From NCBI RefSeq assembly GCF_000241525.1, contig NZ_AHIL01000012.1, positions 124,001 through 188,000 of the forward strand: a DNA stretch of 64,000 nucleotides, written 5' to 3'. The notes beneath the pieces were generated by a model. It saw only the letters and a program-made list of their open reading frames with translations. It had not been told where the DNA came from and did not search any database. The DNA comes from Comamonas testosteroni ATCC 11996. GTDB taxonomy: Bacteria; Pseudomonadota; Gammaproteobacteria; Burkholderiales; Burkholderiaceae_C. Both the position numbers and the translations under genes were made by a program. Below are positions 15,613 to 23,747 of the stretch, piece after piece. Positions within the stretch are counted from its first letter, which is position 1. Every line of letters begins with the position of its first letter.

Positions 15613-16479
15613 TCAAAAGCATTCGAAGGTCTGCGCCGCCTGCCAACGCTGGTCGGCTGCAAGAACCACAGGCGCATCAATGGCCGCAGCCTCCACGCAC
15701 AGCATCTGCTGCCAGCTGTCGGCCTCCATGTCCTTGAGCGTGGCGCACAGAGCAGGGCCTGGATTCCAGACCACGGTTTCGCTCCAGGGCATATCCTGGG
15801 CAAGCTGCAGCCAGGGCTGGCCCGAGCTTTGCAGCTGCAGGGCTGCCGCCGCACGGGGATAGACGCGATCGGTCTCCGCGCCGAAGGCTACAGAACCCGC
15901 CTGCGTGACATGGGTGTCCGGCAAGGCCGCAGCCGCGTCCCAGTAGCTCAGCCCTTCAAGACCGTGCAGGCTGGCCTGCTCGACCTGAGCCACGCGCAGA
16001 TAGCCGTGCAAGGCGGCGGTAAAGGACAGGTCCTGCCGGCCACGGTTATGCACGGCCAGCTCCACACGCAACGCGCCGGGCCTGAGCTGAATTGTGAGCA
16101 CTGCTTCAAAGGCGTGCGGCCAGACGGCGCGCGATGCTTCGCTGTCCGTCAGGCGCAAGGAGATCTGCACACCATCCTCGCCCAATGGGCGCGCAGCATC
16201 GGCCAGCCAGTGGCTGATGCGCGCAAAGCCATGCTTGACCAGGGGGCCACGCTGATTGAACTGGGGAAAACAGACCGGAATGCCGCCGCGAATGGCGCTC
16301 TTGCCGTCATGGGCTGCCCTGGGACTGAGGAACAGGCGCTCCTGCCCCCGGCCGATCCAGGACAGCACCTGGGCGCCCTGCTGGCAGATCAGCACAGAAT
16401 CGCCCTGCCCCAGCTTCAGGGCAATGGCAGGGAGTCCTTTCCAGTCAACGGCCTGGACCTGAAACGTCAAATCACTCAC
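15613..16479 (-). CDS. D-hexose-6-phosphate mutarotase (YeaD-like aldose 1-epimerase family)
   Basis: A 288-residue member of the galactose mutarotase-like superfamily, expected to interconvert alpha and beta anomers of hexose 6-phosphates. Motifs include [12 protein letters not shown] near the N-terminal third, L-V-K-H-G-F-A-R with one active-site His, A-A-L-H-G-Y-L with the second, and V-V-W-N-P-G-P toward the C-terminus. A GTG start at 16479 overlaps the hisA stop (GGTGAGTGA), giving an eight-base overlap and probable translational coupling to hisA. It is thus transcribed as the last gene of the hisCBHA block although it has no known role in histidine synthesis. Its end faces the end of the DUF4434-like gene across 134 bases. 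Confidence 0.85.
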   Translation of the reverse strand: MSDLTFQVQAVDWKGLPAIALKLGQGDSVLICQQGAQVLSWIGRGQERLFLSPRAAHDGKSAIRGGIPVCFPQFNQRGPLVKHGFARISHWLADAARPLGEDGVQISLRLTDSEASRAVWPHAFEAVLTIQLRPGALRVELAVHNRGRQDLSFTAALHGYLRVAQVEQASLHGLEGLSYWDAAAALPDTHVTQAGSVAFGAETDRVYPRAAAALQLQSSGQPWLQLAQDMPWSETVVWNPGPALCATLKDMEADSWQQMLCVEAAAIDAPVVLAADQRWQAAQTFECF

Positions 16480-17215
16480 CCGTGAGTTCGTCCGCACGCT
16501 CCTGGCCGGCGGCGAAGTCCAGATCGCCGGTATAGATGGCGCGACCACAGATCACGCCTTCCACGCCCTCGTCCTGCACCTTGCACAGCGCTTCGATGTC
16601 GGCCATGCCGGCCAGACCGCCCGAGGCGATGACCGGAATCTTCAGCGACTGGGCCAGCTTGACGGTGGCGTCGATGTTGATGCCGCTGAGCATGCCGTCA
16701 CGACCGATGTCGGTGTAGATGATGGATTCCACGCCCCAGTCCTCGAAGCGCTTGGCAGTCTCGATCACATCCTGGCCGGTGAGCTTGCTCCAGCCGTCGA
16801 TCGCCACCTTGCCGTCCTTGGCGTCCAGGCCCACGATGATGTGGCCGGGAAAGGCGCTGCAGGCATCCTGCAGGAAGCCGGGATTCTTCACGGCAGCGGT
16901 GCCGATGATCAGGTACTCGATGCCCAGATCGATGTAGCGCTCGATGGTGTCCAGATCACGGATGCCGCCGCCCAGCTGCACGGGAATCTCGCCATCGACT
17001 TCCTTGAGGATGCTCTTGATGGCCGACAGGTTCTTGGGCTGGCCCGCAAAGGCGCCGTTCAGGTCTACCAGGTGCAGGCGACGGGCGCCCGCATCCAGCC
17101 ATTTGGCGGCCATGGCTGCGGGGTCTTCACCGAAAGTGGTGGACTGGTCCATATCACCCTGAATCAGGCGAACGCAGTGGCCGTCCTTGAGGTCGATAGC
17201 GGGGATGAGCAACAT
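16472..17215 (-). CDS. hisA: ProFAR isomerase (1-(5-phosphoribosyl)-5-[(5-phosphoribosylamino)methylideneamino]imidazole-4-carboxamide isomerase)
   Basis: HisA performs the Amadori rearrangement of ProFAR to PRFAR. The 247-residue TIM barrel has the N-terminal catalytic Asp in [10 protein letters not shown], the second catalytic Asp in V-G-L-D-A-K-D-G near residue 130, and phosphate-binding loops Q-L-G-G-G-I and A-S-G-G-L-A. It is downstream of hisH after a 216-base gap in which I see no gene, and overlaps the mutarotase gene. hisF would normally follow; here it lies beyond the exopolysaccharide locus. Confidence 0.98.
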   Translation of the reverse strand: MLLIPAIDLKDGHCVRLIQGDMDQSTTFGEDPAAMAAKWLDAGARRLHLVDLNGAFAGQPKNLSAIKSILKEVDGEIPVQLGGGIRDLDTIERYIDLGIEYLIIGTAAVKNPGFLQDACSAFPGHIIVGLDAKDGKVAIDGWSKLTGQDVIETAKRFEDWGVESIIYTDIGRDGMLSGINIDATVKLAQSLKIPVIASGGLAGMADIEALCKVQDEGVEGVICGRAIYTGDLDFAAGQERADELTGE

Positions 17216-17431
17216 GATGGTGATCTGCTAGCAAGTTTGGCCGTCAGAAATGGCCGGTTAAAAAAACTCGGGTTAACAGTGAATAAGTCCTGCGATGCAG
17301 CGGGCACTGGATTGGGATGGGCTGCGAGGCGCAAACCACAGCCGGGCTGATCGCCCGGCGAGGATTTGCAACGCTGCAGACCGCCCAAGCCAGGGATGCG
17401 ATGCGCGCAAAGACTTGTTCAATGTTGACCT

Positions 17432-18100
17432 TCAGGGCTTCCAGCCCAGGAAGTTGCGGAACAGCGCCAGTCCCTGGTCCGAGCTTTTCTCGGGGTGGAA
17501 CTGGGTTGCGAAAATATTATCGCGTGCGACGGCACATGCAAAGAGGCCGCCGTAATCGGTCTCAGCCGCGCAATGCGCGCTTTGTTGCACCTGCGCATAA
17601 AAGCTGTGCACAAAGTAGTAGAAGCTGCCGTCTGGAATGCCGGCCCACAGCGCATGGGGCTTGCCGCCCTGCTGCGTCTGCTGCACCTGGTTCCAGCCCA
17701 TCTGCGGCACTTTGAAACGGCTGCCGTCAGCCTGCATCCTGCCTTCCAGGTCGAACTTGCGCACGTTGCCGGGAATCAGCCCCAGGCCCGGTACATCGCC
17801 TTCGTCGCTGTGGTCGAGCAGCATCTGCATGCCCACGCAGACGCCGAACAGCGGCTTGTTGGCGGCGGCATCGAGCACGGCCTGCTGCAGGCCCGATTCG
17901 CGCAGCTCGCGCATGCAGTCGGGCATGGCGCCCTGACCGGGCAGGACCACGCGGTTGGCCGCATGGACCACATCGGGATCGGCCGTGACGACCACGTCCC
18001 AGTCGGTATCGGCCGCAGCCGTGCGCACCGCCTGCGAGACCGAGCGCAGATTGCCCATGCCGTAATCGACCACGGCAACGGTGTTGTTCTTCAAACTCAT
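17432..18100 (-). CDS. hisH: Imidazole glycerol phosphate synthase subunit HisH (glutamine amidotransferase)
   Basis: HisH releases ammonia from glutamine and channels it to HisF. The 222-residue class I amidotransferase shows [11 protein letters not shown] at the N-terminus, the nucleophile Cys in L-F-G-V-C-V-G-M-Q near residue 87, and the C-terminal His in ATQFHPEKS together with Glu, completing the triad. It lies between hisB and hisA. The ATG falls within a copy of the AGCTAT-type intergenic half-site, so this small element forms part of the translation start region. Confidence 0.98.
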   Translation of the reverse strand: MSLKNNTVAVVDYGMGNLRSVSQAVRTAAADTDWDVVVTADPDVVHAANRVVLPGQGAMPDCMRELRESGLQQAVLDAAANKPLFGVCVGMQMLLDHSDEGDVPGLGLIPGNVRKFDLEGRMQADGSRFKVPQMGWNQVQQTQQGGKPHALWAGIPDGSFYYFVHSFYAQVQQSAHCAAETDYGGLFACAVARDNIFATQFHPEKSSDQGLALFRNFLGWKP

Positions 18101-18181
18101 AGCAGCTACCGCTTATGGAGATTGGTTTTTAAAGACAAACAGCTTTGAAATGCAGTGTAACAAGGCGTAAGACGCTCCTGA

Positions 18182-18805
18182 TTACAGAGCACCCTTGGTC
18201 GAGGGAATCACGCCTGCCATGCGCTCATCATGCTCCAGCGCAAAGCGCATGGCACGCGCAAAGGCCTTGAAGATGGTTTCGCACTGGTGGTGGGCGTTGA
18301 AGCCCTTGAGGTTGTCGATGTGCAGCGTCACGCCAGCGTGGTTGACAAAGCCCTGGAAGAACTCAAAGACCAGCTGCGTATCAAGCTGTCCGATGCTGCC
18401 GGCGGTGAACTTCACATCCATGTGCAGACCGGGGCGGCCCGAGAAGTCGATGACGACGCGGCTCAGGGCTTCGTCCAGCGGCACATAGGCATGACCGTAG
18501 CGGCGAATGCCTTTCTTGTCGCCGATGGCCTTGGCAAAGGCCTGGCCCAGGGTGATGCCGATGTCCTCCACCGTGTGGTGGCCATCGATGTGCAGATCGC
18601 CCGCGCATTCGATGTCCATGTCGATCAGACCGTGGCGCGCGATCTGGTCCAGCATGTGGTCGAGAAAGCCGATACCGGAGTTCAGGCTGGCCTTGCCCGT
18701 GCCGTCGAGGTTGACGCGCACGGCGACGCGGGTCTCGGCCGTGTTGCGCTGCACTTCGGCAATGCGCGGCAGGTTCTGGGCGATGGAGGGGACGATATTG
18801 CTCAT
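18182..18805 (-). CDS. hisB: Imidazoleglycerol-phosphate dehydratase
   Basis: HisB dehydrates imidazole glycerol phosphate to imidazole acetol phosphate. The 207-residue monofunctional protein shows the metal-binding repeats F-L-D-H-M-L-D and D-G-H-H-T-V-E-D in the first half, and H-H-Q-C-E-T with the second cluster near residue 175. The phosphatase domain found in enterobacterial HisB is absent, so histidinol phosphatase must be supplied elsewhere. It overlaps hisC by four bases (ATGA-type coupling). Confidence 0.98.
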   Translation of the reverse strand: MSNIVPSIAQNLPRIAEVQRNTAETRVAVRVNLDGTGKASLNSGIGFLDHMLDQIARHGLIDMDIECAGDLHIDGHHTVEDIGITLGQAFAKAIGDKKGIRRYGHAYVPLDEALSRVVIDFSGRPGLHMDVKFTAGSIGQLDTQLVFEFFQGFVNHAGVTLHIDNLKGFNAHHQCETIFKAFARAMRFALEHDERMAGVIPSTKGAL

Positions 18806-19920
18806 AGGCTTTCTTTCAGTGCCGCCAGCATCTGGGCGTTTTCTTCGCGGGTGCCCACGGTCAGGCGCAGGCAGTTGTGCAGCAAGGGGTGCATGGCCGA
18901 TACGTTCTTGACCAGCACGCCGCGCTGCTTCATCTCGATCTGGGCCTTGCCGGCATCGCGCACGCGCAGCAACACCATATTGGCTTCGGAAGGCCAGACT
19001 TTTTGCACGCCGTCCAGCAGGGTCAGGGCATCAATCAGCGGCTGGCGTTCGGCGCGGATGGCAGCGGCCTGCTCGGCATACAGGGACTCGTGCTGCAGCG
19101 CAAAAATCGCCGTCTCGCAGTTGAGCACGCTGATGTTGTAGGGCGGGCGCACCTTGTCGATCTCGTTGACGATGGCCGATGGGCCGATCAGATAGCCCAG
19201 GCGCGCACCGGCCAGACCGAACTTGGACAGCGTGCGCATCAGCAGCACATGGGCATTGCGCGCGGGGTCGGCCTTCATGCGGGTGATCCAGCTGCGGCTG
19301 GCGAAGGGCTGATAGGCCTCGTCCATCACGACCAGACCACCGATCTTGGCCACGGCATCGATCACGGCCTGCACCTTGTCCTCGGCCCACAGCGTGGCCG
19401 TGGGATTGTTGGGATAGGCGATGTAGGTGATGGCAGGCTGGTGCTCGGCGATGGCGGCCTGCATGGCCGGCACATCCAGGTCGAAGTCGCTCGTCAGATT
19501 CACGCCCACGAAATCCAGGCCCTGCAGCTTGGCAGACAGCGGATACATCACAAAGCCCGGCATGGGCGCCAGCATCTTGGCGCGGGCATTGTTGCAAGGC
19601 TGGGCCGTGGCCAGCGCCAGCAGGGTAATGATTTCGTCCGAGCCATTGCCCAGCAGCACCGAGGTGCCGGCGGGGGCACCGGCGTAGTCGGCCAGCATCT
19701 GCTTGAGCACTTCCTGACGCTCGCCGGGGTAGCGGTTGATTTCCAGGCCACCCAGATGCTCGCCCAGCTTCTGCTGCAGCTCGGGCGGCAGACGGTAGGG
19801 GTTCTCCATCGTGTCCATCTTGAGCAAGCCTTGCGCGGGCTGCACATGGTAGCCCTGCATGGCGCGCACATCGGCGCGGATGCGTTGCAGGGCTTTGGTC
19901 TGGATGTCTTGAGCAGTCAT
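18802..19920 (-). CDS. hisC: Histidinol-phosphate aminotransferase
   Basis: A 372-residue PLP-dependent class II aminotransferase that converts imidazole acetol phosphate to histidinol phosphate using glutamate. Motifs include GNGSDEII for cofactor phosphate binding, YPNNPT near the middle, the aspartate in VVMDEAY, and the PLP lysine in the [16 protein letters not shown] segment. The start at 19920 is about 70 bases downstream of the toxin gene stop. It opens the hisC-hisB-hisH-hisA-mutarotase block, separated from hisD by about 3.8 kb of unrelated genes. Confidence 0.97.
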   Translation of the reverse strand: MTAQDIQTKALQRIRADVRAMQGYHVQPAQGLLKMDTMENPYRLPPELQQKLGEHLGGLEINRYPGERQEVLKQMLADYAGAPAGTSVLLGNGSDEIITLLALATAQPCNNARAKMLAPMPGFVMYPLSAKLQGLDFVGVNLTSDFDLDVPAMQAAIAEHQPAITYIAYPNNPTATLWAEDKVQAVIDAVAKIGGLVVMDEAYQPFASRSWITRMKADPARNAHVLLMRTLSKFGLAGARLGYLIGPSAIVNEIDKVRPPYNISVLNCETAIFALQHESLYAEQAAAIRAERQPLIDALTLLDGVQKVWPSEANMVLLRVRDAGKAQIEMKQRGVLVKNVSAMHPLLHNCLRLTVGTREENAQMLAALKESL

Positions 19921-19989
19921 GGGTTCACTCCTTCACACGAGGCTTGCGTTGGCCAATGCAGTCGATACCGGTCGCTGCGATTCTGGCGC

Positions 19990-20430
19990 TCAAGCCTCAA
20001 GATTCTGCGTGGCGGCTTGCTCCAGCGGGTGCACCACGGTTACGCCGCCAAACTCCGCCCCGTGGGGCAGATGCAGGCTCAGCATGTGGTTGCAGCCGCT
20101 GTGCTGGGCGCAGGCCACGGCCAGGCAGTCGCCAAAATCCAGCGCGTGGCGGGCCTGTACGGCCCAGGCCGTCTCCAGCGTGGCGGCGTCGGTCTTCCAG
20201 GGCGTCCAGGTCTGGTAGCGGCGGATGGCGGCGCGGGCATCGCCCTGAGGCAGAGGCAAGGCGGCCGTGGTCGCCTGGTCATAGAACTCCACCAACGCCT
20301 GGTTGCTGGTGCGGCCGCTGCGGCTGCGCCACAGCAGATCCAGCCATTGCAGCGTTGCCGCATACAGCGCACCGCCAGCAGCATCTTCTGCGGCGATCAG
20401 CACCGAGGTGTCGACAAACACGGGGTTCAC
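19990..20430 (-). CDS. PIN-domain toxin (VapC-like ribonuclease)
   Basis: A 146-residue PIN-domain protein with the first catalytic Asp in V-F-V-D-T-S-V-L-I near residue 7, a conserved Asn/Glu in SNQALVEFY near 43-51, and a second acidic cluster in H-A-L-D-F-G-D-C-L-A near 98-107. PIN toxins cleave RNA. The start overlaps the stop of the upstream small gene by four bases, the usual arrangement of toxin-antitoxin pairs. It lies in the break between hisC and hisD. The exact family (VapC or another PIN type) cannot be settled by eye. Confidence 0.87.
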   Translation of the reverse strand: MNPVFVDTSVLIAAEDAAGGALYAATLQWLDLLWRSRSGRTSNQALVEFYDQATTAALPLPQGDARAAIRRYQTWTPWKTDAATLETAWAVQARHALDFGDCLAVACAQHSGCNHMLSLHLPHGAEFGGVTVVHPLEQAATQNLEA

Positions 20431-20699
20431 TTGGCCACCTCGGTCTCGGCATTTCTTTGAACTGCAGCACGCTTGCTGCTGGCACTGCGCGCCAGGGATT
20501 TTGCCGACTGACCGGCAGCTTGCCAGGTGCGCTCATCCGTGCGCCAGGCCAGGTAGGCTCGCTCGTAGGCATCCTCGCGCTGCATCAGCTCGGCCATGAA
20601 GTCACCCAGCATGCGCGAGACGCTGCTGCCGCGCCTGGCCGCTTCAATGCGAGCCCAGTCAAGCACGCTGTCTTCGACGGTGATGGTGACGTTCTTCAT
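20427..20699 (-). CDS. Antitoxin of the PIN-domain toxin-antitoxin pair (ribbon-helix-helix type)
   Basis: A 90-residue protein beginning MKNVTITVEDSVLDWARIEA and continuing with RRGSSVSRMLGDFM: a beta-strand followed by two helices, the ribbon-helix-helix pattern of DNA-binding antitoxins. The C-terminal half is charged and would bind the toxin. The ATG at 20699 was chosen because the domain starts there and because operator-like palindromes lie directly upstream at 20713-20741; a longer frame would read through them. It precedes and overlaps the toxin gene. Confidence 0.85.
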   Translation of the reverse strand: MKNVTITVEDSVLDWARIEAARRGSSVSRMLGDFMAELMQREDAYERAYLAWRTDERTWQAAGQSAKSLARSASSKRAAVQRNAETEVAK

Positions 20700-20712
20700 G
20701 AGCCGAATAGTA

Positions 20713-20741
20713 CACGAAATTCGTGCTACACGAAATTCGTG
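20713..20741. promoter_or_regulatory. Tandem palindromic operator of the toxin-antitoxin operon
   Basis: Two identical 13-base sites, CACGAAATTCGTG, at 20713-20725 and 20729-20741, each a palindrome around a central A/T base and spaced 16 bases centre to centre. They sit 14 bases upstream of the antitoxin ATG. Repeated palindromes here are typical of autorepression by a ribbon-helix-helix antitoxin. Confidence 0.8.
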
Positions 20742-20751
20742 GAGATCAACA

Positions 20752-22188
20752 TCACATCGCACTCAGCATGGAACAGGCAACTTCCCCCACCTGCCGCAAG
20801 GCCTGCAGATGCTGCGGCGTCCAGTCGCCGCCCAGACCTACACGGACTCCCTGCCTGAAGCGGCCTGCGGCGCCAAACAGCGCACCAGGAGCGATCAGGA
20901 TCTGCCGGGACAGACAGGCTTCATGCAAGGCCACGGCATCCAGTGGCGCCGGCAACTCCAGCCACAGCAGCAGTCCCCCCGGCGGATCGCTGACCCGCGT
21001 GCCTGGAGGAAAGCTCTGCGCGATCACTTGCCTGGCCTGCTCGACCCGAGCGGCAATGGCAGCACGCAACTGGCGCATGGCCGCATGGTGACCCGCCTGC
21101 GAGATCAGGTCCGCCAGAGCCAGCTCCAGCACCGCCGATTGACCACCAGCCTGCATCTCCTTGATGTGGCGTACCTTGTCCGTCCAGCGGCCGGCCTCCA
21201 GCCAACCCAGGCGCAGGCCCGGCGCCAACGTTTTGGAAAAGGAATGGCACAGCATCACCTGGCCCGAGCCGTCATAGGACTTGAGGCTGCGCCGGGCAGC
21301 ATCGCCTTCGGCCAGATCGGCATAGATGGCGTCCTCGATCACCGGCAGTTCATGCTGAACAGCGAGCTGCACCAGCTTTTTGCGCTCGGCCTGGGGCATG
21401 CAGCTGCCCAGCGGGTTGCTGAGCGTGGGCACCAGCAGCAAGGCTTTGACAGGCTGGGTTTCCAGTGCCAGTTGCAGCGCATCCAGCGACAGGCCATGGC
21501 GTGGGTGACAGGGAATCTCCAGAGCCTTCAGCTGCAAGGCCTGCAGCACCTCCAGAAACGAAAAGTGCGTGGGCGACTCCAGTGCCACTACATCGCCAGG
21601 CTGGGTCACGGCACGCAGACACAGGGCAACGCTGTCCATGCAGCCGCCGGTGATGAGAATACGCTCCGGGTCCAGACTGCAGCCCAGCCCCACTGCATAG
21701 CGCGCCAGCGCACGGCGTGCCTCTTCATGACCGTCCGAGCCTGGATAGGTGCACAGCAGATGGCGGTGCTTTTGCACGGCACGGGTCAGCGCGCGGCGCA
21801 CGCGGTCGGGGTTGAGCAGGTCAATGCCCGGCGTGCCGCTGCTGAACGACACCATGCCTTCGGGCTGTTCCCGTCCCAGAACGCGCTGCCCCAGCCAGTC
21901 CAGCGATACGGTGCGAGGGCGGCGCATGGGCCGGGAAATCTTGGGTTCGGGCAATTGCACGGCACGTGGCGCCACAAAAAAACCCGAACGCGGGCGTGCC
22001 GTGATCTGCCGTGCATCCTCCAGCCAGTGATAGGCCTGCACCACCGTGGTCTGCGCCACACCGTACTGCCGAGCCAGCATGCGCACCGAGGGTAATTTTT
22101 GCCCATGGGCCAGCGCTCCCTGACGTATGGCCTGACTCAGTTGCCCGGCAATCTGCAGATATAGCGGTGTCGACGCATCAAAATCCAT
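20752..22188 (-). CDS. MocR/GntR-family PLP-dependent transcriptional regulator
   Basis: A 478-residue fusion of an N-terminal winged helix (about residues 1-75, with KLPSVRMLARQYGVAQTTV as the recognition region) and a fold-type I aminotransferase-like domain. The PLP lysine is in C-H-S-F-S-K-T-L-A-P-G and cofactor contacts are in Y-P-G-S-D-G and E-D-A-I-Y-A-D. Such proteins sense amino acids or vitamin B6 vitamers and often control a divergent gene. The start is placed at MDFD, where the domain begins; an in-frame ATG at 22221 would add 11 residues. It is divergent from the DUF2917 gene, with repeated GTACAGAT sites between them. Confidence 0.9.
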   Translation of the reverse strand: MDFDASTPLYLQIAGQLSQAIRQGALAHGQKLPSVRMLARQYGVAQTTVVQAYHWLEDARQITARPRSGFFVAPRAVQLPEPKISRPMRRPRTVSLDWLGQRVLGREQPEGMVSFSSGTPGIDLLNPDRVRRALTRAVQKHRHLLCTYPGSDGHEEARRALARYAVGLGCSLDPERILITGGCMDSVALCLRAVTQPGDVVALESPTHFSFLEVLQALQLKALEIPCHPRHGLSLDALQLALETQPVKALLLVPTLSNPLGSCMPQAERKKLVQLAVQHELPVIEDAIYADLAEGDAARRSLKSYDGSGQVMLCHSFSKTLAPGLRLGWLEAGRWTDKVRHIKEMQAGGQSAVLELALADLISQAGHHAAMRQLRAAIAARVEQARQVIAQSFPPGTRVSDPPGGLLLWLELPAPLDAVALHEACLSRQILIAPGALFGAAGRFRQGVRVGLGGDWTPQHLQALRQVGEVACSMLSAM

Positions 22189-22249
22189 GACGGGATTCTG
22201 TACTGGCGCAGGCGAGCACATACAGCACAGATGAGTGGCAGAACGGGCA

Positions 22250-22318
22250 GTACAGATGCAAGGCTGTAGTCATCTGTACTCATCCAGATCGGCTGCTGCT
22301 GTGACTGGCAGTACAGAT
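22250..22318. promoter_or_regulatory. Repeated GTACAGAT sites between the MocR and DUF2917 genes
   Basis: GTACAGAT occurs at 22250-22257, in inverse orientation (ATCTGTAC) at 22272-22279, and again at 22311-22318. A weaker ACAGCACAGATG lies near 22221-22232. MocR regulators usually bind paired direct or inverted repeats in the divergent promoter, so these are likely operator sites. Confidence 0.7.
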
Positions 22319-22340
22319 CTGCGTTTTGCACAGTCGGAGC

Positions 22341-22655
22341 ATGAACTCAGCTCTCACTTATCCCTTGTGGAAAACCATGTCCCTGCAGGCCGCTGCATCG
22401 GTGCAGACCATGCACCTGAGCGCCGGTCAAAGCCTCTGGCTGCAGACACAGAGCGGCATTGTCTGGCTGACCTGCGAGGGGCAGCCCAGGGACTACTTTG
22501 TGCGAGCCGGTGAATCGCTGCACTTCGACGGACCGGCCCGGCTGCATCTTGGTACGCAAGGCTCACAGCCGGCGACCCTGCGCTGGAGCAACTCCTGCGA
22601 GCGCCCCTCAGCAGCCCCTGCTTCACCAGCAATGCCAGCAACCGCTACGGCCTGA
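22341..22655 (+). CDS. DUF2917 domain-containing protein
   Basis: A small protein of about 104 residues with a cupin-like beta pattern: hydrophobic strands M-H-L-S-A-G-Q-S-L-W-L, S-G-I-V-W-L-T-C-E-G, then D-Y-F-V-R-A-G-E-S-L-H-F, matching the DUF2917 family common in Burkholderiales. The function is unknown. The C-terminal 20 residues are Ala/Pro-rich and look disordered. The start is uncertain between ATG 22341 and ATG 22377, since the GGAG before 22341 is very close. It is transcribed away from the MocR gene and is the probable regulated target. Confidence 0.7.
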   Translation: MNSALTYPLWKTMSLQAAASVQTMHLSAGQSLWLQTQSGIVWLTCEGQPRDYFVRAGESLHFDGPARLHLGTQGSQPATLRWSNSCERPSAAPASPAMPATATA

Positions 22656-22664
22656 AGCAGTGCA

Positions 22665-22693
22665 TAAAAAAGGCCCTGCAGAGCCGGGCCTTT
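22665..22693 (-). terminator. Rho-independent terminator after the lipoprotein gene
   Basis: On the minus strand the stem AAGGCCC / GGGCCTT (22686-22692 and 22670-22676) is followed by a run of T. It lies just past the lipoprotein gene stop. It faces the end of the DUF2917 gene and may serve both strands weakly. Confidence 0.8.
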
Positions 22694-22711
22694 GACAGGA
22701 AAGAAACGGTC

Positions 22712-23551
22712 TCAGCGCCGATACTGCGGCGGCGGCGCATACTGCCGGCCATCCGCCGGGAAGGCCCTGGGGTCACGAGGATCGCCCGATTCCACCGCAG
22801 GCGCAGCGCGGCGAGGCAGATCCGGGTCACGCTCGTCCAGGCGCACATCAAACAGCGCCGTACCGATCACCCCCACATTGCGCGCATCGCCTGCGGGCGT
22901 ATTGTTGGCATAGGCCCTGCCCTTGTCAGAAAAGCGAAATGCCGCAACCTCGCGGTCGTTTTTGCGAAAGCCGTCAATCACCAGCCGCTCGCCCGGGCGC
23001 AGCAGATAACCACTACTCTTGACGCTGCCCGGCTGACCGCTGAGCACATCCAGTCCATCGACAGTCGCCACCACTTCATAGAAGCGATTGCTGCGGTTGG
23101 TGTAGACCAGTTCATAGCGTTCGCCATGGCGGCCCGCGACATGGAAGTCCCTGGCTCCGCGTGTGGAGAAAATGCGCAGCACCGACCCGCTTCCGTTGAG
23201 CACCTGCAGCTCCACATCTCCATCGGCCAGCAGCGCATTGGTCTGCCGCTCGGCGGAGTTGCCAAGCGCACGCAGAATGCTGTGTTCGTCCGAATAGCGC
23301 AGCTGGCCCACATCGCGTGGACGCTCCGGCGTCACGCGAGAGGCTCGCACCACCTTGGTGGCGGACTCGCGCCCCTCACCCCATTGCGTTCCCAGTGTGG
23401 ACTCGACCCTGGGCGTGCGCGGCGCTGCCGATGCACTCTCTGCGACCTGCGCCGAAGGCGGTGCACCGCAGGCGGCCAGCCCCGCGACCAGCAGCAATCC
23501 GCCCAGCAGCCGCCAGCCGCCTCGGCGCCAGAAACTCACGACTTGACTCAT
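22712..23551 (-). CDS. Putative lipoprotein of unknown function
   Basis: A 279-residue protein with a lipoprotein signal peptide: basic start, hydrophobic stretch, and lipobox L-A-A-C around residue 27. After an Ala/Ser/Pro-rich linker comes a region (about 90-230) rich in short beta-like strands with F-H-V-A-G-R-H-G-E-R-Y-E-L-V and L-L-R-P-G-E-R-L-V-I-D-G-F. The tail is rich in Pro, Arg and Asp. I do not recognise the family; the middle could be a surface beta-sandwich. The ATG at 23551 has AAGGGAG upstream. It is a single gene between two terminators, in the gap between hisD and the MocR gene. Confidence 0.75.
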   Translation of the reverse strand: MSQVVSFWRRGGWRLLGGLLLVAGLAACGAPPSAQVAESASAAPRTPRVESTLGTQWGEGRESATKVVRASRVTPERPRDVGQLRYSDEHSILRALGNSAERQTNALLADGDVELQVLNGSGSVLRIFSTRGARDFHVAGRHGERYELVYTNRSNRFYEVVATVDGLDVLSGQPGSVKSSGYLLRPGERLVIDGFRKNDREVAAFRFSDKGRAYANNTPAGDARNVGVIGTALFDVRLDERDPDLPRRAAPAVESGDPRDPRAFPADGRQYAPPPQYRR

Positions 23552-23693
23552 CTTCACGCTCCCTTGTTGTGATTGGCTATTGAATGCTTTGCTGCCACGC
23601 AGCCCGCCGAGTGTCACAGCAAATCCGCTCTTTCCCGCACCAGGAAACATCTGGAGATGATTTGCCCCGGTATCGGGGGGCATGCGCGAAAAT

Positions 23694-23719
23694 GAAAAAG
23701 CCGTGGACGGGCCACGGCT
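23694..23719 (-). terminator. Rho-independent terminator after hisD
   Basis: On the minus strand AGCCGTGG / CCACGGCT (23712-23719 and 23699-23706) forms an eight-base stem followed by TTTTTC. It lies about 30 bases beyond the hisD stop, so the murA-hisG-hisD transcript ends here and hisC must have its own promoter. Confidence 0.85.
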
Positions 23720-23747
23720 GATAGGGACAGGCAAGCGCCGGCGGGAT

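Noticed and set aside
17216-17431. Short open frames and GGCC-rich inverted segments between hisH and hisA
   Set aside because: None has a start site or domain, and the GGCC blocks are self-complementary by nature and do not form a convincing terminator.
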